A DNA stretch of 64,000 bases. Source: Owenia fusiformis. Its lineage: Eukaryota; Annelida; Polychaeta; Sabellida; Oweniidae. Positions 1-52,742 of this stretch are shown here, one piece after another. A program made the position numbers and the translations under genes. Under the pieces are notes generated by a model. The model was given only the letters and a program-made list of their open reading frames with translations. It made no database searches and was not told the origin of the DNA. How positions within the stretch are numbered: position 1 is the stretch's first letter; each line of letters begins with the position of its first letter. Location: contig CAIIXF020000002.1 in the NCBI GenBank assembly GCA_903813345.2, positions 9,137,555 to 9,201,554 on the forward strand. The letters are read 5' to 3'.

Positions 1-38
1 AACATGTTCATAAAGTTCACCACATTGATACCAATTCT

Positions 39-1709
39 TCATCTAATTTTACACATACACAATTTCTTGCATTTAAGAACTTTTACAAAAGCCATTCTAA
101 ATTGCCTGTTACCTGCAATCAGAATGATGAAATTGAAAATCGGGTTGAATCCGATCATTGTTGCACTTATGAAATTAATTGTTGGGGAACTTGTTATCAT
201 TTTCTCGTAATATTGTGATGAAATTGAGATGAAGTTTGTTACAGTGTATGGGATGATACATAAGATAAATACTATAAGAATGGCACATATTTGACGACAG
301 AGTTTTGAGATATGATGCATCCAGTTTTTATATGTGCGTCTCTTATTTTGAGCATTTAGATCGCATATAGGTACAATTTTGTTACCTTGTCCATATGTGT
401 TATGTTGATAACTATTATTCAGTCTCCTTTTGGCTTCAGGTTCAGGGTTATGACTGCTAGGTCCTACAAGAATTTCCTCATGTTTAGGTCTTAGAGTGCT
501 AGGCCCTGCAACAATTTCTTCGTTTTTCAAGTTAAGAATACTAGGTCCTGCAACAATTTCCTCATGTTTGGGTCTAAGAGTGCTAGGTCCTGCAACAGTT
601 TCCTCTTGTTTGGGTCTAAGAGTGCTAGGCCCTGCAACAATTTCCTCATTTTTCAAGTTAAGAATAATAGGTTCTACTACAGTTTCCTCATGTTTGGGTC
701 TAAGAGTGCTAGGTCCTGCAACAGTTTCTTCATCTTTCGAGTTAAGAATTCTTGGTTCTTCAACAGTTTCCTCATATATAGGTCTAAGAGTGCTAGGCCC
801 TGCAACAATTTCTTCATTTTTCAAGTTAAGAATACTAGGTTTTGCAACAGTTTCCTCCTGTTCTTCAATGGAGTTCCCATGTTTGCCCCTATTAGGAAAT
901 GTTTGCTTTTTATTTGCATTGAAATGAGAACCTTTAGCATTTGATTTTGAAGGAATTGATGAACCTATGGCATTTTTGTCCATTTTAAGTAATTCAAAGG
1001 GCCTATGTGTTTGAGTTTCAATTATTCGAGGGATTCGAGGATCTAGATTTTCATTTTCCTGGAATTTGGTAACATGAGCTTTGATCTTAAGATAAACACC
1101 AATTTGTAGTAGAATGAGAATAACAATATGCGCCACTAAAATAACACCTCCAATGAGAAGATAATTTCTATGAAGTTGGCCATTGTTAACTTGGCAAAAA
1201 GTTACTTTCATATTGGGGTGTCGCGTTCCAAATCCCAATAATGCAAACACCGTCCACATTAACCATGTTGTACATAGCAATGCTGTCCCACATCTCTTTG
1301 AGAAGAAGTTCCTGTTGATGAGTGTATAGTGCGCAACCAGAAAAGCCTCAACATATAAAAGTAATACACTTGACATTGTCACTCCTGTGGAAATAATCAC
1401 TAGCATCAGTATCGTCATACATGCCGATGGATTGTCCAATTTGTTATTTATCCCCAATGCTGTGCGTACAATACCTAATAGTCCCATGGCAATTCCTCCT
1501 AAAGACAGACCACATTTGAAATAATTTGAAACTGTTTGTAATCGTTTCGTTTTCACTATTGTTACCATAACAAGTATATGTAGCACGACAATTGTGAATC
1601 CCATGATACTGCGGATATAATATGCCACATTGCCTTGGTTGTCTTGGACAATGTGTGTCAGGTTTGTTGTGTGGGTAGAGTTGATTAATGTCACTGTTGT
1701 GTCCGACAT
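39..1709 (-). CDS. Class A (rhodopsin-like) GPCR with repeat-filled third intracellular loop, copy 1
   Basis: Intronless 556-residue seven-helix receptor. TM1 is at about residues 32-53, TM2 64-86, TM3 95-125, TM4 142-162, TM5 183-206, TM6 475-495 and TM7 510-533. The TM3 cysteine (NPSAC) and the ECL2 cysteine (FCQVNN) can form the usual disulphide. TM6 has CIIP and TM7 has NPIFN in place of NPxxY. The DRY box is degenerate (VAHY), so the Arg3.50 position is His. N-terminal Asn-x-Ser/Thr sites fit an extracellular tail. The third intracellular loop, about 250 residues, is mostly a 14-residue repeat of the type EEIVAGPSTLRPKH, about 10 copies. The start is the first ATG before TM1. It is a tandem paralogue of the gene at 4116-6188. 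Ligand unknown; I cannot place it in a named subfamily. Confidence 0.8.
   Translation of the reverse strand: MSDTTVTLINSTHTTNLTHIVQDNQGNVAYYIRSIMGFTIVVLHILVMVTIVKTKRLQTVSNYFKCGLSLGGIAMGLLGIVRTALGINNKLDNPSACMTILMLVIISTGVTMSSVLLLYVEAFLVAHYTLINRNFFSKRCGTALLCTTWLMWTVFALLGFGTRHPNMKVTFCQVNNGQLHRNYLLIGGVILVAHIVILILLQIGVYLKIKAHVTKFQENENLDPRIPRIIETQTHRPFELLKMDKNAIGSSIPSKSNAKGSHFNANKKQTFPNRGKHGNSIEEQEETVAKPSILNLKNEEIVAGPSTLRPIYEETVEEPRILNSKDEETVAGPSTLRPKHEETVVEPIILNLKNEEIVAGPSTLRPKQEETVAGPSTLRPKHEEIVAGPSILNLKNEEIVAGPSTLRPKHEEILVGPSSHNPEPEAKRRLNNSYQHNTYGQGNKIVPICDLNAQNKRRTYKNWMHHISKLCRQICAILIVFILCIIPYTVTNFISISSQYYEKMITSSPTINFISATMIGFNPIFNFIILIAGNRQFRMAFVKVLKCKKLCMCKIR
445..880 (-). repeat. 42-bp coding minisatellite in GPCR copy 1 (third intracellular loop)
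   Basis: About ten imperfect units of 42 bp, all in frame, each encoding a 14-residue acidic repeat around the core VAGPSTL. Units alternate between an LRPKHEE type and an LNLKNEE type. That pattern suggests higher-order duplication of a two-unit block. Confidence 0.85.
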
Positions 1710-3033
1710 TCTTCCAATTTTCTGCAGGCATTTAACAGTGAATGACTCTGTTTTATGATAAATTTTACATATTTATTTAATCGTGTTTTATTTTTTCTTC
1801 TATTTTATTTATATTTTGTTCAATATATATTATGTTACTGCTTTATTTCTTTTTATTGTATTATTTATGTTGATATTTTGTCCAATATTCCTATCTTTTA
1901 GTTGATTTGTGTCTTGTCTCAACCAGTGACAGGATTTATTAATTAATATATATCACTTATATTATATTGTTGACATATATCCATCCTATTATTACTATTG
2001 GCATGAGGAGTATTCTATAACAATTCGTTAAATTTGATATGTAATGAATGCCCTAATGAACAATACTTTATTATTGGTTATTTTTCTCATAGTCGTCATA
2101 TTAAATAGTAATTATTAAACATTGCTGAGGCAAGGACCATTGGATAAACATGTGATTTGACTTTGCCACGTGAATTTTATGCTAATTTAATTACCATTCA
2201 TTTATTTCTGTGATGGACAATATTTGAGGGATGATTTCAAAGGTAATGGAAATGATTTATGGACATATTCCAGATAATCCCTATAATTTGTCTGATTTTT
2301 CACAATTAAAGTTAAATCACTCAATTATTTAAGTGTCATATGAGTGAATATTGGACAGTTTTTTCAAAAGCTTGCATCACTCAAATCAAACTGCCTGCAA
2401 TTTTTTCAAAATTAGACATTTTTACTAAAGCTATTACTACTATATTATCTATTACTGTTGTTATAATATGTTCAATGTGAATTATTTGACATGGGCTTAG
2501 TTTTTGCCAAAATAACACACTTCTATTGGCCGGTCTGTTATTTCCATTATAAAATGATTTCTTAAAATCATCAGTCTTGTTTTGGTAGAATTTAGTTCTC
2601 CAGGAAGTTGGTGTTTAATAGGATTTACATGTATATATTTTTTACTTTTTGTTATAACTTCATATGTAATTTAGCAATTTGGAAAAATTACAGCCAATTT
2701 TAGTGTTGCTTTCCATTTTTGATATATATATGCTTTTTTGATATTTAATATGTTACATAGGAAGCATGAGGCTCTACCTTTAAGGGATAACTGAGTATAT
2801 ATACGCTACTAAGTAACAATGCAATGTGGTGTAAGCTGCAAAGCATATGCTCTGTGTCTTGTACGTACCTTGTTAGTCAAATTGTAATAATTATCATATA
2901 GAAATAAATATAACATAACATAACCATTGAAAATATTGGAATCGCTGAAACAAGTTAAAATGATTTGTTTTAGAACTATGTTTACCCCACCCCCATATTG
3001 ATATGCTGAAATTTTAAACATTGCCTCAATATT
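1710..3033. other. AT-rich spacer, no gene seen
   Basis: No convincing coding frame, RNA gene or repeat was recognised here. The part next to 1709 is the 5' flank of GPCR copy 1. It resembles the flank of copy 2 over about 40 bp (a TGCCTGC-AAAATTGGAA block just before each ATG). Confidence 0.5.
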
Positions 3034-3190
3034 ATGTAACCACAAGTGGTGACATGTTGTTTTAGTCTTCAACTTTCTGTAACCAGTGTTTGATGGTTGG
3101 TGTTTGGTGTCTTACAGTGTTTGGCATCTGTAACGGCTTTTGGGGGTCAGCGTCTGTAACAAATGGTGGATGGCAACATTTTGCACTTTA
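3034..3190 (+). mobile_element. Small GTGGTGACA-family element
   Basis: Starts with a CCACAAGTGGTGACAT motif, runs through a GTTTGG/TTGGTG-rich middle and ends near CAACATTTTGCA. The same head and tail occur at 20014, 25107, 26829, 31627, 34042 and 45957. Internally diverged; the ends are approximate. Confidence 0.5.
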
Positions 3191-3575
3191 TAATTCAATA
3201 ATCATAGAATGATTTTGATATTTCATTTGTAAATACATACAAGCATGACACATTATCTTTTAGCAAGATGAAAAATATGGAATTAATTTTGAGAATTGAT
3301 ATCTGTCACTTAACAAGATGTTCTGTGGTGTTTGCGTTAGCATTGCCATTATCTTTGTATAGTTCATCTGATATCTAACATTTTGCACTTTATAATTCAA
3401 TAATCATAGAATGATTTTGATATTTCATTTGTAAATACATACAAGCATGACACATTATCTTTTAGCAAGATGAAAAATATGGAATTAATTTTGAGAATTG
3501 ATATCTGTCACTTAACAAGATGTTCAGTGGTGTTTGCCTTAGCATTGCCATTATCTTCGTTTAGTTCATCTGATA
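3175..3575 (+). repeat. Tandem duplication, two units with a 202-bp period
   Basis: The segment starting AACATTTTGCACTTTATAA at 3175 recurs at 3377 with only a few differences (for example TTCTGTGG against TTCAGTGG). No coding frame spans it. High identity implies a recent event. Confidence 0.85.
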
Positions 3576-3835
3576 CAAATTACCATGTGCACAATATTGC
3601 AACAGGATTCATTGAAATAAAGATGCATTAATTTGCAATTTGAGCTTTCTAAGCTAGATTGGTGACTGCCATACAATTAATAACACTTAATGTGCAAATC
3701 ATAGTCGTATTACAAAGGTTATGGTGGTTATTGCTACAAGTGAGTTGCCCTGTTCAGAAAATAACAAAAAGGTCAAAATATTATTTTCTTGAAAACAATG
3801 GAACAAAGTGAATTTTCTATTGAGTGGAAGTGATG

Positions 3836-3938
3836 CATTTTGCAAATTGGCAAAATTGTGGCATTTTGCAAATTGGTAGAATTGTGGCATTTTGCAAATT
3901 GGCAAAATTGTGGCATTTTGCGAATTGGCAAAATTTCT
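3836..3938 (+). repeat. 31-bp minisatellite, about 3.3 units
   Basis: The unit GCAAATTGGCAAAATTGTGG plus CATTTT repeats three times, followed by a partial fourth copy. No coding role is seen. Confidence 0.8.
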
Positions 3939-4115
3939 TCAAATAATCATATGATCATGATCTTTTTTCTAGAAGAAATGAAATTGTGGTTCAACTATTG
4001 AGCACAACAGTGTCAGAAAAAGGATTACTTCATGAGAGTTGATACAAAGATAAAACATATACTTGTATATTTATTTAATAAAGTGAAACACAAGCAATAT
4101 AGCAGTAGTGTAAAT

Positions 4116-6188
4116 CTATCTAATTTTACACATACACACTATCTTGCATTTAAGAACTTTTACAAAAGCCAATCTAAATTGTCTGTTCCCGGCAATCAGA
4201 ATGATGAAGTTGAAAATTGGGTTGAATCCAACCATTGTTGCACTTATGAAATTAATTAACGGGAAACTTGTTATCACTTTCTCATAATATTCTGATGAAA
4301 TTGAGATAAAGTTTGTTATAGTGTAGGGGGTGAAACACAAAATAAATGCTACAAGAATGGCACATATTTGACGACAAAGTTTTGAGATATGATGCATCCA
4401 GTTTTTATATGTGCGTCTCTTATTTTGAGCATTTAGATCGCATATAGGTACAATTTTGTTACCTTGTCCCTTTTGGGCTATGTGTTCAGGGTTGTGACTG
4501 CTAGGTTCTGCAACAGGTTCCTCATTTTTAGAGTTATGAATGCTAGACCCTGTAAATGTTTTATCATGTTTAAAGTTAAGAGTCCTAGGTCCTGCAACAG
4601 TTTCCTCACGTTTAGAGTTAAAAGTGCTAGAACCTGCAACAGTTTCCTCATATTTAGAATTAAGAGTGCTAGGTCCTGTCACAATTTCCTCATGTTTAGA
4701 GTTAAAAGTGCTTGGACCTGCAACAATTTCCTCATGTTTAGAGTTAAAAGTGCTAGAACCTGCAACAATTTCCTCATGTTTAGAATTAAAAGTGCTAGGA
4801 CCTGTCACAATTTCCTCATGTTTAGAGTCAAAAGTGCTTGGACCTGCAACAATTTCCTCATGTTTAGAGTTAAAAGTGCTTGGACCTGCAACAGTTTCCT
4901 CATGTTTAGAGTTAAAAGTGCTTGGACCTGCAACAGTTTCCTCATGTTTAGAGTTAAAAGTGCTTGGACCTGCAACAATTTCCTCATGTTTAGAGTTAAA
5001 AGTGCTTGGACCTGCAACAGTTTCCTCATGTTTAGAGTTAAGAGTGCTAGGTCCTGCAACAGTTTTATCATTTTTAAAGTTAAGAATTCTAGATTGTGCA
5101 ACAGTTTCCTCATTTTTGGAGTTAAAAATGCTTGTTTCTGCAACAGTTTCCTCATGTTGAAAGTCAAGAATATTTAGTTCTGCAACAGCGTCCTCATGAT
5201 CAAAGTTAGAAGTGCTCAGTTCTGCAACACTGTCCTCCTGGCTTTGTTTTGCAAGAGTTTTCTCTTGTTCAGAGTTAAGGGAACTAAGTTTTGCAACAGT
5301 TTCCTCATGTTCAAAGTTTAAAACGCTAGGTTCTGCAACACGGTTCTCATATTTGCCCCTCTTAGAAAATGATTGCTTTTGAGTGGCATAAAAACTGGAG
5401 CATTTGGCATTTAATTTTGAAGGGGTTGATGAACCCATGGCATTGTCACCCATATCAGGTAATTCAAAGGGTCTTTGAGTTTCAGTTGTACAACTTTGAG
5501 GCTTCGATGATTGGAGAACTACATTTTCATTTTCCTGGAATTTGGTAATATGAACTTTGATCCTCAGATAAACCCCAATTTGCAGTAGAATGAGAATAAG
5601 AATATGGGCCACGAAAACAACACCTACAATGAGAAGGTAATTTCTATGAAGTTGCCCATTGTTAACTTGGCAAACAGTTCCTTTCATGTTTGGCTGTCGC
5701 GTTCCAAATCCCAACAATGCAAACAGCATCCACATTATCCATGTCACCCCCAGTAGTCCTGCACCGCATCTCTTTGAGAAGAAGTTCCTGTTGATGAGTG
5801 TGTATCGCGCTACCAGAAAAGCCTCAACATATAAAAGTAATACACTCGACATTGTCACTCCTGTTGAAATAATCAGAAACATCAGTATTGTCATACATGC
5901 TGATGGATTGTCCAGCTTGTTACTTATTCCCAATACTCCCTGTACAATAGCTGACAGTCCCATTACAATCCCTCCTAAAGACAGACCACATTTGAAATAA
6001 TTTGAAACTGTTTGTAATTGTTTCGTTTTCACAATTGTTATTATAATGAGTATATGTAGTATGACAATCATGAATCCTACCATACTGCGGAAATAATATG
6101 CCACCTTGCCTTGGTTGTCTTGGACATTGTGTGTAAGATTTGTTGTGTTATTAGTGTCCGTTGATATGGTAATTGTTGTGTTTAGCAT
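4116..6188 (-). CDS. Class A (rhodopsin-like) GPCR with repeat-filled third intracellular loop, copy 2
   Basis: Intronless 690-residue paralogue of the receptor at 39-1709, with the same helix layout, the same TM3/ECL2 cysteines, a CFTP motif in TM6 and NPIFN in TM7. Here the DRY region reads VARY, so Arg3.50 is kept while the acidic residue is not. The third intracellular loop is about 390 residues, longer than copy 1 by roughly ten 14-residue repeats. The core units (ETVAGPSTFNSKHE) are almost identical, and more diverged units lie upstream. The C-terminal tail ends in a Cys-rich CKIVCMCKIR. Both genes point the same way with a 2.4-kb gap, so a local duplication is likely. They lie opposite in strand to the LRBA-like gene and may sit in one of its upstream introns, which the window cannot show. 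Confidence 0.8.
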   Translation of the reverse strand: MLNTTITISTDTNNTTNLTHNVQDNQGKVAYYFRSMVGFMIVILHILIIITIVKTKQLQTVSNYFKCGLSLGGIVMGLSAIVQGVLGISNKLDNPSACMTILMFLIISTGVTMSSVLLLYVEAFLVARYTLINRNFFSKRCGAGLLGVTWIMWMLFALLGFGTRQPNMKGTVCQVNNGQLHRNYLLIVGVVFVAHILILILLQIGVYLRIKVHITKFQENENVVLQSSKPQSCTTETQRPFELPDMGDNAMGSSTPSKLNAKCSSFYATQKQSFSKRGKYENRVAEPSVLNFEHEETVAKLSSLNSEQEKTLAKQSQEDSVAELSTSNFDHEDAVAELNILDFQHEETVAETSIFNSKNEETVAQSRILNFKNDKTVAGPSTLNSKHEETVAGPSTFNSKHEEIVAGPSTFNSKHEETVAGPSTFNSKHEETVAGPSTFNSKHEEIVAGPSTFDSKHEEIVTGPSTFNSKHEEIVAGSSTFNSKHEEIVAGPSTFNSKHEEIVTGPSTLNSKYEETVAGSSTFNSKREETVAGPRTLNFKHDKTFTGSSIHNSKNEEPVAEPSSHNPEHIAQKGQGNKIVPICDLNAQNKRRTYKNWMHHISKLCRQICAILVAFILCFTPYTITNFISISSEYYEKVITSFPLINFISATMVGFNPIFNFIILIAGNRQFRLAFVKVLKCKIVCMCKIR
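4485..5345 (-). repeat. 42-bp coding minisatellite in GPCR copy 2
   Basis: About 20 in-frame 42-bp units. The central units (about 4600-5040) are nearly identical, while the outer ones are degenerate, the usual pattern for a minisatellite kept homogeneous in its core. No stop interrupts the coding frame. Confidence 0.88.
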
Positions 6189-8018
6189 TATTGTTCCAAT
6201 TTTTGGCAGGCATGCAACAGTGATTAATGACGTTTTTATCTTATCCTTTCCATTTCAAAATTCCTTCAAAAAACTCTTCCTGTCTCTTTTGTTTGAATAT
6301 ATTGTCTTTCTATTTAATCTCTTTATGTTTTTTCTCTATTTTTCTCTTATTTTTCATTATTTTTTGTTTAATATGTATACTATATAACTCATTTTGTGGT
6401 ATATTTTTGGTATATTTTCTTTTTTATCTTCGATGAATGGCACTACACCTGCATATGTCTTGGTCTTAACCAGAAACCAGTTATTAAATGTCAATTGTAT
6501 CATCGTAGTGACGTGCATTGATATATATCCTATTATTACCATTGGCGTTAGGAGTATTATGTTTCTAATTAATAGTTTACTATGTGATGTTCTTTTTGTA
6601 GCATTTTTATACACTGTATATTAATGATACATAGCTTATTAAGACCCTGGGCAGGACCATAATTGGACAATGTTTTCACTTATTTCACACATAGCTAGGC
6701 AAGGTGCATCCAATTCCAGTCAATCAGAAAATCCAATTTCATATACATGTAACTGCATTGCATTATATAACCAACAATCCACCCAAGGTTATTTTTAGAT
6801 TCCAGTGAAACAAATGAAACTTATAAGCTGATCATCTTCGATAAGTAAAAATCTATATTAGCACCAAAGGTCAAATGTTGAATGGTTGGAAAGGTGACCT
6901 TGGCAAAAGGTTTCTTTGAAAATGTATTCTTTTAAGTCAATTCATTTCTTTCAAGTGATATTTTACAAAATATTTGCAATGTTTGAATCTTTCCTAATCT
7001 TGGTTCTTGATGCTAGCATCTCGTCCTAAGTCTGGTGGAAAGATGTATATTTGTGAATAGTTTATGCAACAAGAAAATTTCCAAGATGGCTGCCACTTTA
7101 GAAATGGGGGGAATTTTTCATGAAAATCTTAAATTTTCATTTTAAACCAAAGTAATAAATATTATTGTTTGAAATTTTAGTAGTATATTCACAACATCTA
7201 TCTATTTTATATATATTCCTAGTTTTTCACCATTACCCCAGGGGCCATGTATGGGGGGGTAGGGAAAATGGGAAATTTTTGTTAATTTTGATGTCTTTCT
7301 AAAGTACATGTATAGTCAAATGAAAGACAATTTAGAGTAGATTGCAAATATTGTATTGGTTTTGTAATTTGGGCCTCGTAAAATTCAAAATGGCTGCCTT
7401 ATGTGAGATTTCGCAATAATTTTCTGATCCCTTTAAAGTATTAAAAATTCTTTCTAAAGTATACCTTTGTTATACTCAATTGAAAGGCAATTTAGAGTAA
7501 ATGGCAACTATTGTATTGGTTTTGTAATTTGGGCCTCGTAAAATTCAAAATGGTCGCTGCTTATGTGGAATTTTGCAATTATTTTCTGATCTCTTCAACG
7601 TATGGTTATATTATTCTCAAATTGAAGGAAATTTAGGGCAGATCACTATTTTGGTATTGTTTTCCTGATTTGTGCCTCAGAAAATTCAAATTGTCTTTAT
7701 TATTTGTGCCTTTAAACTCATTGTCACCCAAATGGTTTTAAAATCAGTAGAAATTCTGATATATCTCTAATGTTTCCAATGTTTATATTTTTTGTGACAA
7801 ATACAGATTCATATATGTTATAGTGTTCGTTGGGATTTGCTACTCCGTGGAGTTACCTAGTTGATAAAATATATTGTGTTCATTCCCTCAGTAAAATGTT
7901 TTACTCTGGAGAGTTGCTATAATTTTAGTCATGTAATGTGTAGAATGAAGAGTGATGTAGTGAAATATGTTTTGTTTGGTAGGATTTGCTATTCCATTTA
8001 TTTTGTTACTGCTCTCAG
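6189..8018. other. Non-coding spacer with imperfect tandem repeats at about 7070-7720
   Basis: No gene is seen. From about 7320 a block of roughly 120 bp recurs imperfectly: ATTGTATTGGTTTTGTAATT, then GGGCCTCGTAAAATTC, then AAAATGGC. It resembles the AAAATGGC repeats at 28860-29420. Confidence 0.5.
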
Positions 8019-8215
8019 TGATCTCCCCAGCATTAAAGCAAGTGGGCACAGCACCCAACTGAGATTTTAAAACCAGGCTAGCACCCACTTGAGATTTCAC
8101 CCACTTGAAAATGAGAAAAATTATGTAAAATAGGCATATTTTGACCAATTTTGGACTTAATTGTGAAAATGAGAATTTTGCACCCATTTGAGAAAAAATC
8201 CTGGGGAGAACACGG
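8019..8215 (+). mobile_element. hAT-like MITE (CAGTGATCTCCC ends), copy 1
   Basis: About 200 bp with inverted ends, CAGTGATCTCCCCAG on the left and a diverged CTGGGGAGAACACG on the right. Its body, containing GCACCCACTTGA and AAAATGAGAAAAAT, recurs at 18859 and, inverted, at 37254. CAGTG ends suggest a hAT-type origin. Confidence 0.65.
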
Positions 8216-8271
8216 GCTCTGCATCCATACTAATACATAGCTTCAAATAGAATATACTTTTATTCCTTCAG

Positions 8272-50130
<41,859 letters not shown>

Positions 50131-51235
50131 GTACGTATTCACATGAATTTATAGCTACTCACTAGGCTACAGCTATGTGAAATTTCTAGTGTTCAGATTG
50201 GTCCAAGTGACTTAAATATATCCTCTATAAGCAACCTGTAGGATATAGAATCTGTATGACACTTTCACATCACTATTCCACATGCATTGACATCTATATA
50301 TAACCAGGTAAGTTATAAAAATTGAAGTATTGAAGCATACTGAGACCAATATGGAAGATTTGATAGACTGATTCAACATCAATAAGAACAGAATTGGTAG
50401 GCTACATTCTGGGTGAAAATTAAGTTCTCCGTTTACCTTTGAAATGGTATACATTGAAGAAACAAGTTATATAATTTATGGGATCAATCAAGAAACTTAC
50501 TGATTTTCCTAACTACAAATAAGAATTTGGAATAGCTTTCCTGTACATTATATCAAAATAAAAAATATGGATGTTCTTTTTTTGGCCCAATTACCCAAAT
50601 GCGAGTAGGTAGTTACCAGTTTCACCACCAGGTGGCTGATTCGGGTCAATTAACATGGCAGGTATATAAGAAAGTTTCCTTAAACTTGAATATTATTTAA
50701 GTGGCTCAATTTTCATATAACCCTTATGTGCCTAATACTTATACTAATAGAAATATGTCCGGTAAAGCAAAATATTATCTGTCCACTAAAAGAAAAGATA
50801 TTTCATTTTTTGTGATTTTATAGCATGGGGTCTATGAGGAATCTCCCCGAGCTAGAAGTCACATTTTCAAAGAAAATTAATTTTTCAAAGTTGATACAAA
50901 ATTTTTAAAACCACATTTCTAGATGTAATTTTACATGAAGATTTCAAATATGATATTACTTTGACTGAATTTTGAATTTTTAATGACGTAAATCAAGATT
51001 ATTTCTACTCGCATCTGGGTTATTTGCATACTATTAGACCAAGCTATGCAAAAACAAAAGATAGATTGTTCATTCTCTTTTAGTAATATATTCATAAAAC
51101 CTTTACAGAAGATAAACAATTTTTGTCTACCTGTATTTAATATAAAAATATATCTTCTCCAAAATATTTAGATAATGTTCCACTTTTTAGAGCACCCTTT
51201 ACATATATCCTTAGTTTAACCATTTTAACCCATAG
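50131..51235. other. Stretch after last visible LRBA exon, nothing identified
   Basis: The expected final LRBA exon (GMASGSI...DFNRWH-type block) was looked for and not seen. Includes GTAGGTAGTTACCAGTTTCA at about 50606, also present at about 9397. Confidence 0.45.
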
Positions 51236-51803
51236 GATTGGTATCGATATGGAGAACTGAATCCAACAATGTTTTTCTCTTAAACCAATCATTGAAAACA
51301 TTCTATAAAAAAACATGGTATTTTATGTAATGTTGACTGATTGACAACAATTTAATGCGAAAATTATTTAGAAATATTTTATATAACTTTTTTGTTTGTT
51401 TAGTGCAATTGTTTTTGCTCCTTTCTACCAATTCTTGAGAATGAAATAAAATGTCTTTCCGAACCTTGTTGAAACAAAATAGCATATACAACATGTTTTT
51501 AGACCTCTCAATATTATAGTAATACAAAGGAATTTTTGGTTGATTTAAAAAGATTTTTTTGTTTATGTCGTTTTGTTCCAATGAGGTTCGGAAAGATGTT
51601 TCATTTCACTCTGGAAACATGATACCAAGAACAAAACAAGTGTTTGATGTGTTTTCTAAAACAATATAGATAAAAGTATATATACATTTTTCAAATTATA
51701 TTTTTACCATTCAAAAGACGATGTGTTAAATTTTTAGATTTTTTATGACTGGTTTAAGAGAAACGTGTGTTCAAAAAGTTCTCCATACTGATACCACTCC
51801 TTT
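51236..51803. mobile_element. Foldback MITE with GGTATCGATATGGAGAACT ends, copy 1
   Basis: The left end GGTATCGATATGGAGAACTG and TTTTTCTCTTAAACCAAT are mirrored at the right by GGTTTAAGAGAAACGTG and AGTTCTCCATACTGATACC. An inner pair (AAATGTCTTTCCGAACCTTG against TGAGGTTCGGAAAGATGTTT) shows that the whole element folds back. Confidence 0.82.
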
Positions 51804-52028
51804 GTATATAAAAACAGCATTTAAGGTCAAAAGCATTGTAACCTTTTGAAATAATACACTAGATTTGTGATTGATTAGTGTATAACTCCTTATATTTTAA
51901 TAGCACACTATTTTTATTTGTTATTATTATCTAATTTTACAACAATTACTGCACAATAAACCTATTTACACTATACAAAACATTCAAGGACATTTTCACT
52001 TAGAGCTCTTACAGAAATTCAGGCAAAG

Positions 52029-52742
52029 GATAGGTATCGATATGGTGAACTGAATTCAACAATTTTTTTCTCTTAAACCAATTATTAAAAACATTCTGTT
52101 AATGCACGGTCCTTTATGTAATGTTGACAACAATTTAATGCAAAAATTATTTATTTACATATATTTTATATAACTGTTTTTGTTAAGATTTTTAGTTCAA
52201 TTGTTTTTTTTGTTCCTTTCTACCAATTCTTGAGAATGAAATAAAATGTCTTTCCGAACTTTGTTGAAACAAAATAGCATATACAACATTTTTTTAGACC
52301 TCTCAATATTACAGTAAATCAATTGAAATTTTGGGATTTTACAAAATGTATGCAAAACTTAGAACAAAACCCCCAAAATAGGTAAAAATTAAGATAAACA
52401 TTTTATTTTATTAACAAGATACTTTTTTTAAATGAACCAAACTTTCCCTTGTACAATTACAATATTGAGAGACCTAAACGCATTGTGTTTATGTCGTTTT
52501 GTTCCAATGAGGTTCGGATAGATGTTTCATTTCATTCCGAATATATGATACCAAGAACAAAAGAAGTGGCTGATGTGTTTTCTAAAACAATATAGAGAAA
52601 AGGATATATATATGTTTCAAATTATAGTTTTATCCTCCAAAAGATGACCATTAATTTGACGATGTGTAAAATTTTCAGAATGTTTTGATGACTGGTCTAA
52701 GAGAAACATGTGTTCAAAAAGTTCACCATATTGATACCACTC
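52029..52742. mobile_element. Foldback MITE with GGTATCGATATGGTGAACT ends, copy 2
   Basis: Same family and orientation as 51236-51803, about 710 bp. It has extra sequence around 52320-52480 (AAAACCCCCAAAATAGG). End pairs as in copy 1. Confidence 0.82.

Noticed and set aside
496-944. Open frames on the plus strand opposite GPCR copy 1
   Set aside because: They mirror the 42-bp repeat array and have no independent support. The minus frame has seven helices.
4464-5177. Long repeat-containing plus-strand open frames opposite GPCR copy 2
   Set aside because: By-product of an in-frame minisatellite with few stops in several frames.
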